DNA of 64,000 nt. Source: JBHELB01 sp041859045. GTDB lineage: Bacteria > Hydrogenedentota > Hydrogenedentia > Hydrogenedentales > SLHB01. The position numbers were made by a program, and so were the translations under genes. The stretch covers positions 1-64,000 of the forward strand of contig JBHELB010000027.1 of assembly GCA_041859045.1 (NCBI GenBank). The letters are read 5' to 3'. Positions 23,867 to 32,325 of this stretch are shown here, piece by piece (within the stretch, counting starts at the first letter, position 1; each line of letters begins with the position of its first letter). The notes under the pieces are model-generated. The model was not told the origin of the DNA. It saw only the letters and a list, made by a program, of their open reading frames with translations, and ran no database searches.

Positions 23867-25171
23867 CTATTTTCCCTTCAGTCTAATCGTGAAACGATTG
23901 TCGCCCGTCTTGAGGGCCACGCGCGCAAACAACAATTCGGGCGCGAGAATCTTCACGTCACTCACCCCCACGCTTTCGCCGGGGCGATACAGGCTAAAAT
24001 CCTCCCAGAACACCAGACCGTACGGCATGTCGCGGTCACTCTTGACGGTCACTTCGATTTCGCGCGACCAACTGTACTGGATGTTATGCACGAGCCGCGG
24101 AATGGGCATGTGCCGCTCCATATAGAAATCGCGGGTGTCCCACGGTTTCGCGTAGTTGCGCAGACAAATCGGATCGGCCTTGCCCTCGATGAACATCATC
24201 TGCGCCTCGCGGTCGTAATACAGAAAGGTCTTGGGCCACGGGCCTTCCGGCGTGTTCCACATGTAGTCGCGATTACGCCGCGGCGTGGGCGTGTCTTCCC
24301 AGAGCATGTACGAAGGTGCGGTCGTCTCGTAGTGTTCGCGGTAGAGACGCGCCGCCTCCGACAACGTCAGGCTGCGCGCATGCGGCATGACGCGCTCGGC
24401 GAATCCGCGCAGCATGATCGCCGCCTCCTGCGCGTCTTCTTCCGTGTAGCACTGGAACGCGGGCGTGCATTCCATCTCGTGCGCTTCCTGATGCTGCAGG
24501 AGGAAGATCTCGCGGTTGTAGCGCTTATTGCGGATGTAGTTGTCGGCGAGTCCGTTCCAGTAATCGATCTGATCCCATGAACAAATGCCGCCGCGCGCCA
24601 CGTCATTCGGATCGGTGCTGTAAAGACACGGATTGCCGCTCTGGAACCCCTTGAGCAGGTCGCGTGCGGTCCACTCCATGCCGATCACGCCGCGGCCTTG
24701 CGCCGGGCGCAGTCGATCGTCGCGGTCCATGTAATAGAACCCCCACGGGCAGCCGCGATCGGTGACATTGTCGACCTCGATCTGCTCCCAGGAGAAGCCC
24801 CATAGTCCCTCGAAACCCAGATCGGCGACGAGTTGCGCAACGCCCGGTTTCGCGTGACCCCAGCCCGCGACCGTGCATTGCGCCCACGGCAACGCCTTGT
24901 GCACCGCGTCGCGCTCGCGCTCGATAGCGACGCGCGGATCGGGCCCCTCAACGCCCTTCGGCAGATGCAATGCGACGTCGTCTCCGTGGCATTCGTGCCA
25001 GCGCGTGAGTTCGTCGGCGGCGACGCGCGCGGAGTCGGCACTGACGAGCCACGTGATCTTCACGCCAAGCGGATGCAGCGTGTCGGCCAGAAGGCGCATG
25101 CCCTTTAGGCAGGTCTGTCCGTCGCGATACAACGCGGCGGAACTCGCAAAAAGATAGTACAACTCTCCCAT
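23867..25171 (-). CDS. Polysaccharide-deacetylase-like (TIM-barrel NodB-type fold) protein
   Basis: 434 residues without a signal peptide. The N-terminal 250 residues follow the seven-stranded deacetylase barrel: LYYLFASSAALYRDG, KITWLVSADSARVAADELTR, a conserved HECHGDDVALHLP motif where NodB enzymes have the metal-binding HxxxH/HGxxH element, TVAGWGHAKPGV, and FLLQHQEAHEMECT with further histidines. The C-terminal 130 residues form a beta-rich domain (YSWSREIEVTVKSDRDM). The exact reaction is unknown; I would not assign a substrate. It lies 35 bases downstream of the lipoprotein that ends the Mla-type operon and may be transcribed with it; the 110-base gap to exbB suggests a boundary there. 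Confidence 0.55.
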   Translation of the reverse strand: MGELYYLFASSAALYRDGQTCLKGMRLLADTLHPLGVKITWLVSADSARVAADELTRWHECHGDDVALHLPKGVEGPDPRVAIERERDAVHKALPWAQCTVAGWGHAKPGVAQLVADLGFEGLWGFSWEQIEVDNVTDRGCPWGFYYMDRDDRLRPAQGRGVIGMEWTARDLLKGFQSGNPCLYSTDPNDVARGGICSWDQIDYWNGLADNYIRNKRYNREIFLLQHQEAHEMECTPAFQCYTEEDAQEAAIMLRGFAERVMPHARSLTLSEAARLYREHYETTAPSYMLWEDTPTPRRNRDYMWNTPEGPWPKTFLYYDREAQMMFIEGKADPICLRNYAKPWDTRDFYMERHMPIPRLVHNIQYSWSREIEVTVKSDRDMPYGLVFWEDFSLYRPGESVGVSDVKILAPELLFARVALKTGDNRFTIRLKGK

Positions 25172-25206
25172 CGCACGATGCCTTTCCTATTGCGTTGTCG
25201 CCCCGG

Positions 25207-25788
25207 CTACTGCGCAGCGAGACTCTGCGCGGCGTCGGCGGCGATCCTGGATATAGCCTTGTTCATCGCGGCGGCGAGCGCGGCTGGGCCTTCGCCGTCG
25301 ATGGGTTCCGAGGCTGAAAACTTCTTTGAGAACAGCGGCTCATTCGACCCGCTTCTCACGGCATTCAACTCGATTTCACACAGCGCCTGCGCCGGTTCGC
25401 CGTCTTTCCCGCGTACTTCCTCAAAGCGGCGCAGTTCGCCGTTGACCACAACATACGCTTCGCTTGACGTCGGCAAACTAGACAGCACGTTGCGATAGCG
25501 CTGCGTTGCGCCGGCGGCGTCGCGCAGCACCCGCGACAGCACCGCGCGCGGCGTCTCGGCCCACGTCGCGCCGATGTAGAATCCCAGCGAGCCGTCGGGA
25601 TTAAGATAGGCCATGCGTTCGTTGTAGAGCGGACTCGACAGGAGATCGCGCAGCACCAACGACTTCTCCGAAGGCTGCGCTGCAGCGATGTTCATTTCGG
25701 GGTGCAGGGTATAGAGGGTGATCGGCTTATAGCCTTGCGTGATACAGCCCGCCAACACCAATGCCAACAGCACGATCGCGATACGCAT
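25207..25788 (-). CDS. ABC-transport auxiliary lipoprotein (PqiC/ABC_trans_aux-like)
   Basis: 193 residues with a lipobox L-V-L-A-G-C, Cys15 as lipidation site. The mature protein fits the ABC-type auxiliary lipoprotein domain: ITLYTLHPEM near the start (the family's YxL pattern), VLRDLLSSPLYNERMAYLNPDGSLGFYIGATWAETP cut into the usual strand-helix order, then a C-terminal helix rich in Ala. In Pqi and MCE systems this lipoprotein sits in the outer membrane and partners the MCE protein. Only five bases separate it from mlaD, and AAGGAG precedes its ATG. Confidence 0.8.
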   Translation of the reverse strand: MRIAIVLLALVLAGCITQGYKPITLYTLHPEMNIAAAQPSEKSLVLRDLLSSPLYNERMAYLNPDGSLGFYIGATWAETPRAVLSRVLRDAAGATQRYRNVLSSLPTSSEAYVVVNGELRRFEEVRGKDGEPAQALCEIELNAVRSGSNEPLFSKKFSASEPIDGEGPAALAAAMNKAISRIAADAAQSLAAQ

Positions 25789-25793
25789 GGCGT

Positions 25794-26768
25794 CTAGTCT
25801 CCTTTCGGAACGGCGCGCCCGCGGATGAGCGCGGCCGGGTCTTGGTTGAGGTAGTCGACCAGCGTGCGGATGCTTTCGAGCGTCGCCTGCAACGAGGTCA
25901 AGGTTTCGCGCAACGAGTACTCGACATTGTCCGTGCGCGCGCTGATGCCCTGTGCGGTTCCGTTCACTGTGTCGAGCGTCGTCGAGAGGCGTTGCAGCGC
26001 GCCACTGAGATCGACGAGCGCCTTCTGAACGTTTTGCTCGGTCTGCGCCAATTGCATCGGCTCGATCTTCGCCTGCAACGTCTTAACCAACGTGTTCGCA
26101 TCGTGACTCAGCACCGACAGGTCTTCCGTCAACTTGGTGAAGTTCGCGATGCCCGGCTCGGCCTTGTCGGTCAGGCGCTTGAGGTCTTCCTGCGCGGTCT
26201 CGACAAAATGCCGTGCGTCCGTGATTAGCAGACCGGAATTCCGCACAATCTCCGTCAGTTCGCCTTCCTTGACGCCCTCAAGTCCTTTGCGAATCTGCTG
26301 CGCGATCGCGCGAATGTCGTCGATTAGTCCCTGCGCTCCCTGGATCTGCGTCAGGAAACTGGTCACCAGCGATGGGCTGTTCGGGATACGGCTGCCCGGC
26401 GCGAGCCGAGGCGCGGTGGCGTCGCCGCCCTCGAGCGAGACCGCCATCATGCCCGTGGCGAGACTGTAGATCACGAGCTTAGCCGTGACCCCCTCGTGCA
26501 GTTCGACTTTGTCCGGGTTGATTCGCACGTCCACGTGCGCCAGGCCCTCGTCCGTTACGCGGATGCCGCTGACCTTCCCGACGGGCACGCCTTTGAACTC
26601 GATGATCGACCCCTCATTCAGCCCGAGGATTGACTCGTCGAATTCGATCCAGTACCGCACGTCGCGGCCTTGGCCATAGCCTGAGATGAAGAACAGCAGT
26701 CCACCCAGCACCACGACGTTGAGGAGCAAGAAGACTCCGACTTTTGTTTTTTGCGCCCTTGTCGCCAC
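25794..26768 (-). CDS. mlaD: MCE-domain lipid-transport protein MlaD-like
   Basis: 324 residues starting at GTG 26768 behind GAGGAAGGG. One N-terminal membrane helix (residues 8-28), then the MCE/MlaD domain (about 38-115) with the diagnostic FKGVPVGKVSGIRVT and LATGMMAVSLEGG, and a long coiled-coil tail (about 140-315) that is longer than in E. coli MlaD (183 residues) and closer to needle-type MCE proteins. It should form a hexameric periplasmic tunnel carrying phospholipids between the membranes. It lies between the ATPase gene and the auxiliary lipoprotein. Confidence 0.9.
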   Translation of the reverse strand: MATRAQKTKVGVFLLLNVVVLGGLLFFISGYGQGRDVRYWIEFDESILGLNEGSIIEFKGVPVGKVSGIRVTDEGLAHVDVRINPDKVELHEGVTAKLVIYSLATGMMAVSLEGGDATAPRLAPGSRIPNSPSLVTSFLTQIQGAQGLIDDIRAIAQQIRKGLEGVKEGELTEIVRNSGLLITDARHFVETAQEDLKRLTDKAEPGIANFTKLTEDLSVLSHDANTLVKTLQAKIEPMQLAQTEQNVQKALVDLSGALQRLSTTLDTVNGTAQGISARTDNVEYSLRETLTSLQATLESIRTLVDYLNQDPAALIRGRAVPKGD

Positions 26769-26782
26769 TCTTGTGCCCTTCC

Positions 26783-27550
26783 TCAGACGTTTCGCTGCGT
26801 GATGAACGCATCCGCTTTGCGCTCGAAAAATTGCCGCACCCGCGGAACTTCCGCGTCGGCCGCCTCGGCTGAAGTCCCGAAAAAGACCACTTGTCCTTTG
26901 TCCAGCATCAGGATGCGGTCGGCAATCTTGCGGATCGAGTCCAATTCGTGCGTTACGATGACAAATGTTATACCCAACAGCCGTTTCAGGTCGAGTATGA
27001 GGTCGTCGAGGCCCGCGGCCATGATCGGATCGAGGCCCGCCGACGGCTCGTCGAAAAACACAATGGGCGGATCGAGCGCGAGCGCCCGCGCGAGCCCGGC
27101 GCGCTTGCGCATACCGCCCGACAACGCGTCCGGAAGGACGTGCTGCGCGTGACCCAGTCCTACCAAGCTGAGTTTGAGGCGCACGATGGCGTCGATGATC
27201 GCCTCGTCGCGCAGGCCGCCGTATTCACGTAGAGGCAACGCCACGTTTTCGCCCACCGTCATCGAGTTGAACAAGCCGCCGCTTTGAAACGCGATCCCGA
27301 TCCCGCGCTGGACCTCCGCGAGGCCGTCTTCGTCGAGCACGGTGATGTCCTGCCCGGAGTACAGCACCTGGCCGGAGGTAGGGCGCAAGAGGCCGGTCAT
27401 GTGCTTAAGCAAGGTCGTCTTGCCGCAGCCGCTCGCGCCGATAATCACGAAGATGCAGCCCGTATCGACGGTCAGGCTCACCTGATCGAGAATGAGCTTC
27501 TCACCGTAATGGGTCGTCAGTTCGCGTATCTCGAGAATGGGCGCGTCCAT
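26783..27550 (-). CDS. mlaF: MCE/Mla-type ABC transporter ATPase
   Basis: 255 residues from ATG 27550 (CTAGGGAC upstream). Walker A is GASGCGKTT, the ABC signature is LSGGMRKRAGLARAL, Walker B is IVFFDEPSAGLDPI and the switch histidine lies in IVTHELD. The signature form LSGGMRKR and PSAGLDP are characteristic of the MlaF/Mkl/TGD3 subgroup. It powers lipid transport by the adjacent permease and MCE protein in the inner membrane. Seven bases separate it from the permease gene. Confidence 0.93.
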   Translation of the reverse strand: MDAPILEIRELTTHYGEKLILDQVSLTVDTGCIFVIIGASGCGKTTLLKHMTGLLRPTSGQVLYSGQDITVLDEDGLAEVQRGIGIAFQSGGLFNSMTVGENVALPLREYGGLRDEAIIDAIVRLKLSLVGLGHAQHVLPDALSGGMRKRAGLARALALDPPIVFFDEPSAGLDPIMAAGLDDLILDLKRLLGITFVIVTHELDSIRKIADRILMLDKGQVVFFGTSAEAADAEVPRVRQFFERKADAFITQRNV

Positions 27551-27557
27551 ACTGTCC

Positions 27558-28643
27558 CTAACCCAGCACGTAGTAGAAGATCGCCGCAAACACCATGTCC
27601 ACGACGACAATCATGAAAATGTCCATCACGACCGCGCGGGTCGTCATCAATCCCACGCCGCGCGAGCCGCCTTGCACGCGCAGGCCGTTGTGACACCCGA
27701 CGAGCACGATGATGTTCGCAAAGAAGAAACTCTTGAGAAATCCCTGAAAGATATCGCCCAGTTTCGCCGCGTTCAGCGTCTGCGTCATCCACTGATCGAC
27801 CGTGAAATCGAGGACGAAATGGCCCCAGATCGTCCCGCCAATCACGCCCATGATCATGCCAACGCCCGTCAAGCACGGCAATACAATGACCAAGGCCAGC
27901 AACTTGGGCGCGATCAGAAACTGGCTAACGTTGAGCCCCATTCCCCGCAGGGCGTCGATCTCTTCTTGCACCTGCATCGTCGCAAGCTCCGCGGAGATCG
28001 CCGCGCCGGTCCGCGCCGCCACGACGACCGCCGTCATGATCGCCGCCAGTTCGCGGGCGAAACCGATCATCACGAGGTTCGCGACGTAGAGATCGAGCCC
28101 CACCTGCCGCAACTGCGCGGCGGACAACATCGCGATGGTCAGGCCGAGCAGCAAGTTCATCATCGCGACGATCCGCACTGCGCGCACGCCCATCTCGCCG
28201 ATCTCGTCCACGAGCAGATTCCAACGAAAACCGCGTCCCTCGATCGGCGCGAGCAAGGTCCAATACACCGCCTCGACGACCAGCTTCATGAAGTCCCGTG
28301 CTTCGTTCTTCACGCCGATTACGGTGTCCGCCACGCGGTTCATGAATCCGCCGCTGCGCTCCGCTTTATGCCCGGAACTCTCGAGCGCGGGCTGCATCAT
28401 GCGCAAGAATTCGGCGATCTCGCCTTCCTGCCCCTCGAACCGGCACGTCGCCCCGCGCATGCGCGCGTGGTCGGCCGCGCGCATAATCCACGCGCCGCCG
28501 AGCGAGTCCATCACCTTCGCGGCACTGAAGTCGAGCACGAGCACGTCGTCCGGCGCGAGGTCGTGCGCCTCCAGCGATTCAAGCAGGGCATGGCCGGTGT
28601 CCTGATCGAGACGCTCGGGACATTGCACACGCTTTTCGCTCAT
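27558..28643 (-). CDS. mlaE: MlaE-family permease with an N-terminal STAS domain
   Basis: 361 residues. Residues 1-95 form a STAS-like domain (VLVLDFSAAKVMDSLGGAWI), which in E. coli is the separate protein MlaB; residues 110-361 are the MlaE permease with five or six membrane helices and the family signatures GFARELAAIMTAVVVAARTG and MQVQEEIDALRGMGLN. So MlaB and MlaE functions are fused in one chain, as in several non-proteobacterial MCE systems. Its ATG overlaps the ligA stop (ATGA at 28640-28643), with GGGGAGAG inside ligA as ribosome site. Confidence 0.92.
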   Translation of the reverse strand: MSEKRVQCPERLDQDTGHALLESLEAHDLAPDDVLVLDFSAAKVMDSLGGAWIMRAADHARMRGATCRFEGQEGEIAEFLRMMQPALESSGHKAERSGGFMNRVADTVIGVKNEARDFMKLVVEAVYWTLLAPIEGRGFRWNLLVDEIGEMGVRAVRIVAMMNLLLGLTIAMLSAAQLRQVGLDLYVANLVMIGFARELAAIMTAVVVAARTGAAISAELATMQVQEEIDALRGMGLNVSQFLIAPKLLALVIVLPCLTGVGMIMGVIGGTIWGHFVLDFTVDQWMTQTLNAAKLGDIFQGFLKSFFFANIIVLVGCHNGLRVQGGSRGVGLMTTRAVVMDIFMIVVVDMVFAAIFYYVLG

Positions 28644-30673
28644 GGCGTCTCTCCCCGCGCCAACGCCTCGAACTCTTCCTCCGTCAACACACGCACGCCG
28701 AGGTCGCGGGCCTTCGTCAGTTTCGAGCCCGCGTCTTCCCCAGCGAGCAGGTAATCGGTCTTCGCACTGACACTCGACGCCGCGCGTCCGCCGAGTTCCT
28801 TGATCCGCTCCTGGATACTCTCGCGCGTATAGCCGCGCAACGTGCCCGTCACGACCAGCGTTTTTCCTGCGAACGGTTTGGGACCCGTCGCCGCCGCACG
28901 CGCCGCCGTAAAGTTCAGCCCGTGCTCGCGCAGGGCGTCGAGAAGCACGCGGTTCGCGGCGTTATCAAAAAAATCACGCAGACTTTCCGCCACCGCCTCG
29001 CCCACCTCGGGCACAGTGCACAACTCCTCGGGGGTCGCCGCCATCAATCGGTCCATCGCGCCAAACTGCGCCGCGAGCAACTCCGCCGTGTGCGCGCCGA
29101 CATGGCGAATGTTGAGCCCATGAATGAGCCGATGCAACGGGCGCTGTTTGCTCGTTTCGATCGCCGAGACAAGGTTCTGCGCGGATTTCGGGCCTAGACG
29201 CTCGAGTCCCGCCAACGGCGCGGCGCGCAGGGTGTAGAGATCCGCAGGCGTGTTAACCAACCCAGCATCCACAAGCTGCTCGATCAGCGCAGGGCCAAGT
29301 CCTTCGATATCCATCGCGCCGCGGCTCGCAAAATGGCGGAGGCGCTCCTTCACCTGCGCAGGGCACGCCACGTTCAAACAGCGCAAGAACACGCCTTCGG
29401 GATCTTGACGCACCGTCCCGCCGCACGCGGGACACGCCGTGGGTGGAGCAAACGGCTTGGTGTGCGCCGGACGCGCCTCGGGCACGTGCCGCAGCACTTG
29501 CGGAATGATTTCGCCCGCCTTCTGGATCTCGACCGTGTCGCCCACGCGGATGTCTTTGCGCGCAAGGTCTTCGAAATTATGCAACGTCGCGCGGCGCACT
29601 ACCGTGCCCGCGAGGTGCACCGGCTCCATTTCCGCGACGGGCGTCAGCGCGCCGGACTTCCCGACTTGCACGGTGATCGCGCGCACCACCGTCCGCGCCA
29701 CCTGCGCCGGAAACTTATACGCGATCACCCAACGCGGCGACTTCGACGTTGCGCCGAGCGCACGGCGCTGCGCGGCGTCATCCACTTTCACCACAAGGCC
29801 GTCGATCTCGAATTCGAGTGTGTTACGCTTCGAATCCCACGCTTCGCATAGCGCGAGCACCTCGTCGATGCTGTCGCACCGCTGATAAAACGGATTCACA
29901 GGAAACCCGTACGCTTCAAGTTGCCGCAGTGTTTCCGCATGCGAACTGAGTTCCACGCCCTCCAACGGCGCGATGTCGTACACCGCGATATCCAAGCGTC
30001 GGCGCGCAGTCACTTTGGGGTCGAGTTGCTTCAGTGTGCCCGCCGTCGTGTTGCGCGGGTTCGCCAACGGCGGTTCGCCCTCCGCTTCCCGTTCCGCGTT
30101 GATCCGCTCAAGCTCGGCGTGACGCATGTACACCTCGCCGCGCACCTCGAGCACCGCCGGGGGATTGCCCGTTAACCGCAAGGGCAACGTCTTGATCGTT
30201 CCGACATTCGCCGTAACGTCATCGCCCCGCTGGCCATCGCCGCGCGTCGCCGCGCGAACATAGCGGCCTTTCTCGTACCGCAGCGACACCGCGACGCCGT
30301 CAATTTTTAGCTCTACAACGTACGCCGGGCGCGCGCCCGGGGGCAACGCCTTGCGCACGCGCTCGTCAAATGCGCGGACCTCCTCGGCGCTGTAGGTGTT
30401 GTCGATGGATAGCATCGGCACGGCGTGCTCAACCGTCACAAACCCTTCGATGGGCGCGCCGCCCACGCGCTGGGTCGGCGAGTCGGGCGTGCGCAACGCC
30501 GGGTATTCGGCCTCGAGTTCCTGCAACTCGCGCAGCAGCGCGTCGAACTCCAGGTCGGAAATCTCCGTGCGCGCCTCGATATAGTAAAGGCGACTGTGAT
30601 GCTCGAGCTTAGTGCGCAGCTCCGCCGCCTTCTCCACAACGGGGGGCGGAATCTCGTTTGATGGATAGACCAT
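28640..30673 (-). CDS. ligA: NAD-dependent DNA ligase
   Basis: 677 residues, full length for LigA. In order: domain Ia (residues 10-65, LYYIEARTEISDLEFDALLREL), the adenylation domain with the AMP-accepting Lys123 in ELKIDG, an OB fold (IQVGKSGALTPVAEMEPV), a four-cysteine zinc finger (CPACGG...CLNVACPAQ), helix-hairpin-helix repeats and a C-terminal BRCT domain (KPFAGKTLVVTGTLRGYTRE). It seals nicks during replication and repair. No ribosome site precedes ATG 30673; a TATAAT box ends six bases upstream, so the message may be leaderless. Its 3' end overlaps mlaE, which links an essential replication gene to lipid transport on one transcript. Confidence 0.97.
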   Translation of the reverse strand: MVYPSNEIPPPVVEKAAELRTKLEHHSRLYYIEARTEISDLEFDALLRELQELEAEYPALRTPDSPTQRVGGAPIEGFVTVEHAVPMLSIDNTYSAEEVRAFDERVRKALPPGARPAYVVELKIDGVAVSLRYEKGRYVRAATRGDGQRGDDVTANVGTIKTLPLRLTGNPPAVLEVRGEVYMRHAELERINAEREAEGEPPLANPRNTTAGTLKQLDPKVTARRRLDIAVYDIAPLEGVELSSHAETLRQLEAYGFPVNPFYQRCDSIDEVLALCEAWDSKRNTLEFEIDGLVVKVDDAAQRRALGATSKSPRWVIAYKFPAQVARTVVRAITVQVGKSGALTPVAEMEPVHLAGTVVRRATLHNFEDLARKDIRVGDTVEIQKAGEIIPQVLRHVPEARPAHTKPFAPPTACPACGGTVRQDPEGVFLRCLNVACPAQVKERLRHFASRGAMDIEGLGPALIEQLVDAGLVNTPADLYTLRAAPLAGLERLGPKSAQNLVSAIETSKQRPLHRLIHGLNIRHVGAHTAELLAAQFGAMDRLMAATPEELCTVPEVGEAVAESLRDFFDNAANRVLLDALREHGLNFTAARAAATGPKPFAGKTLVVTGTLRGYTRESIQERIKELGGRAASSVSAKTDYLLAGEDAGSKLTKARDLGVRVLTEEEFEALARGETP

Positions 30674-30679
30674 GCGCGG

Positions 30680-30685
30680 ATTATA
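30680..30685 (-). promoter_or_regulatory. Perfect -10 box placing transcription start at the ligA ATG
   Basis: On the minus strand the sequence reads GGTATAATCCGCGCATG. A start 6-7 bases after TATAAT would coincide with the ATG. No good -35 element is visible at 16-18 bases, so the site may depend on an activator or be fortuitous. Confidence 0.4.
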
Positions 30686-30778
30686 CCGAACCCGCGGCCC
30701 ATTTCGGAATGCGTGTGGTGCGTTTGCGTTGAAACGACGGGAGGGGCGCTTTCCGGCCCCTTCGGCAATCGACCTACT

Positions 30779-31723
30779 CTACAAAAACAGCCCGCTGATG
30801 CTCTCGCGGTCATGAATGCGGCGGATAGCCTCGGCAAAGAGCGGCGCGACGGACACCATCTCGATCTTGGGCGAGAATTGCACGGGCTGATTCTCGACCG
30901 TGTCGGTCACCAGCAACATCTCAATGGGCGACGCGTCGATGCGCTCCATCGAGCCCGCCGAAAACACCCCGTGCGTCACCGCCGCGCAGACCCGGCGTGC
31001 GCCCCGGTCGCGCAGTTTGTGCGCAATGTCGATCAGCGTGCCGCCGGAGATCGTGAAATCGTCCACCACCAGCGCGTCGCGCCCGGCCACATCGCCAATA
31101 ATGTGCAATATCTCGGCGTTTTCGTCGTGGCCCTTGCGCTCCTTGTCGCCGATCGCCAAGGGCGCATTCAGAAACGTCGCGAACTGACGCGCCTTGCGGA
31201 TGAAGCCGCTGTCCGGCGACACCACGACCACGTCGTTGGCCATGTGCTCGCGCGCCGCCGCGCCCAACGTCTTCCACGCATACAGATCGTCCACGGGAAC
31301 CCGAAAGAAACCCTGGATCTGGGAGGCGTGCAGGTCCATCGTCACCACCCGGTCCGCCCCCGCGGCCTCGATCATATCCGCGCATACCCGCGCGCGAATC
31401 GACACCCGCGGCTCGTCTTTCTTGTCGCCCTTGGCGTACGAGAAGTACGGCATCACCACCGTAACTTTGTCCGCGCTCGCGCGCTTCAGCGCGTCGATCC
31501 AGAAAATGAGTTCCATGAACTTGTCGTTGGCGGGGTAGGCGGTGGACTGCACGATATACGTCTCGCGGCCCCGGACGTTCTCGAGCACGCGCACAAAGGT
31601 GTTGCCCTCGGAAAAGTGGAAGACCTCGGATTTGCCCCGGGGAACCCCCAGGCACGAACAGATACGGTCGGTAAGCGTCGGACTGCCGGTGCCGCCAAAG
31701 ACCAGAATCTCTTCCCGCTTCAT
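30779..31723 (-). CDS. prs: Ribose-phosphate pyrophosphokinase
   Basis: 314 residues. It makes PRPP from ribose 5-phosphate and ATP for nucleotide, His and Trp synthesis. The ATP flexible region, the metal-binding DLHASQIQGFF motif, the VVVVSPDSGFIRKA segment and the PRPP loop VVDDFTISGGTLID match the family. Usual bacterial enzymes read DLHAxQIQGFF and DDxIDTGGT; here the loop is DDFTISGGT, a small deviation seen in class I variants. AGAGGAGGGG precedes the ATG and a TATGCT box lies further upstream. It is 105 bases ahead of ligA on the same strand, but ligA has its own -10 box. Confidence 0.95.
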   Translation of the reverse strand: MKREEILVFGGTGSPTLTDRICSCLGVPRGKSEVFHFSEGNTFVRVLENVRGRETYIVQSTAYPANDKFMELIFWIDALKRASADKVTVVMPYFSYAKGDKKDEPRVSIRARVCADMIEAAGADRVVTMDLHASQIQGFFRVPVDDLYAWKTLGAAAREHMANDVVVVSPDSGFIRKARQFATFLNAPLAIGDKERKGHDENAEILHIIGDVAGRDALVVDDFTISGGTLIDIAHKLRDRGARRVCAAVTHGVFSAGSMERIDASPIEMLLVTDTVENQPVQFSPKIEMVSVAPLFAEAIRRIHDRESISGLFL

Positions 31724-31850
31724 GCCGTCCCCTCCTCTGGCAACCTCAGCATAGCAGACAGAAGCCCAAAGGGGTAGGCCTTCCCCAAATCGCCGGATAA
31801 CTTTCAGAAAAAACGTCAGGGGCGTTGTGTCGCGGAAAGATCTTGCCTCT

Positions 31851-32092
31851 AATCCGCGAAGCGGATGACAGAGCGTAGCCCCGGGTGGAACGGAGCGGCG
31901 TAGCCGCGAAGTGGAACCCGGGGGATGCTCCCCCAGAGAAAAGAACCCCGGAACGGGGTGTTAGAAAATGGAATACATCTCCAAGAAGGCGACTCTCACA
32001 CCCGCTACGCGGGTTTTTCGTTTGGAAGGCGCTAACCCAGGGTTCCGCTTCGCTCCACCCTGGGCTACGTTCTGTCATCCGCTTCGCGGATT
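31851..32092. mobile_element. Second MITE-like element, 242 bp with about 47-bp terminal inverted repeats
   Basis: The left end AATCCGCGAAGCGGATGACA continues as GAGCGTAGCCCCGGGTGGAA; the reverse complement of the right end begins with the same 20 bases and continues with GAACGTAGCCCAGGGTGGAG. Each end starts with its own hairpin (ATCCGCGAAGCGGAT). Inside are two further hairpins, ACCCCGGAACGGGGT and CCCGCTACGCGGG followed by TTTTT, so each half nearly mirrors the other. Nothing inside looks coding. Unrelated in sequence to the 9866 element. It occupies the middle of the 31724-32325 gap; of the rest, only a small GCACCC/GGGTGC hairpin near 32189 was noticed. Confidence 0.78.
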
Positions 32093-32325
32093 CAGCACGC
32101 TTGCGCCAGACCCGCCTTTCGCCGCAAGAACGTTTACGCCAACCGCGCGGGAGATTGCAGAATCCCTCGTGCGGGCACCGCACAGGCACCCATCGGGTGC
32201 GTCCCTAATACCTACCTTTGCTTGAACAATTAGGACTTGCCCAAAACACCTCGCTTTACCCGGCGATTGGGCCCTCGTCAAGACGGCACGTTGACAACCG
32301 CCCCGGTTTGGTGCGAAATGAAGAC

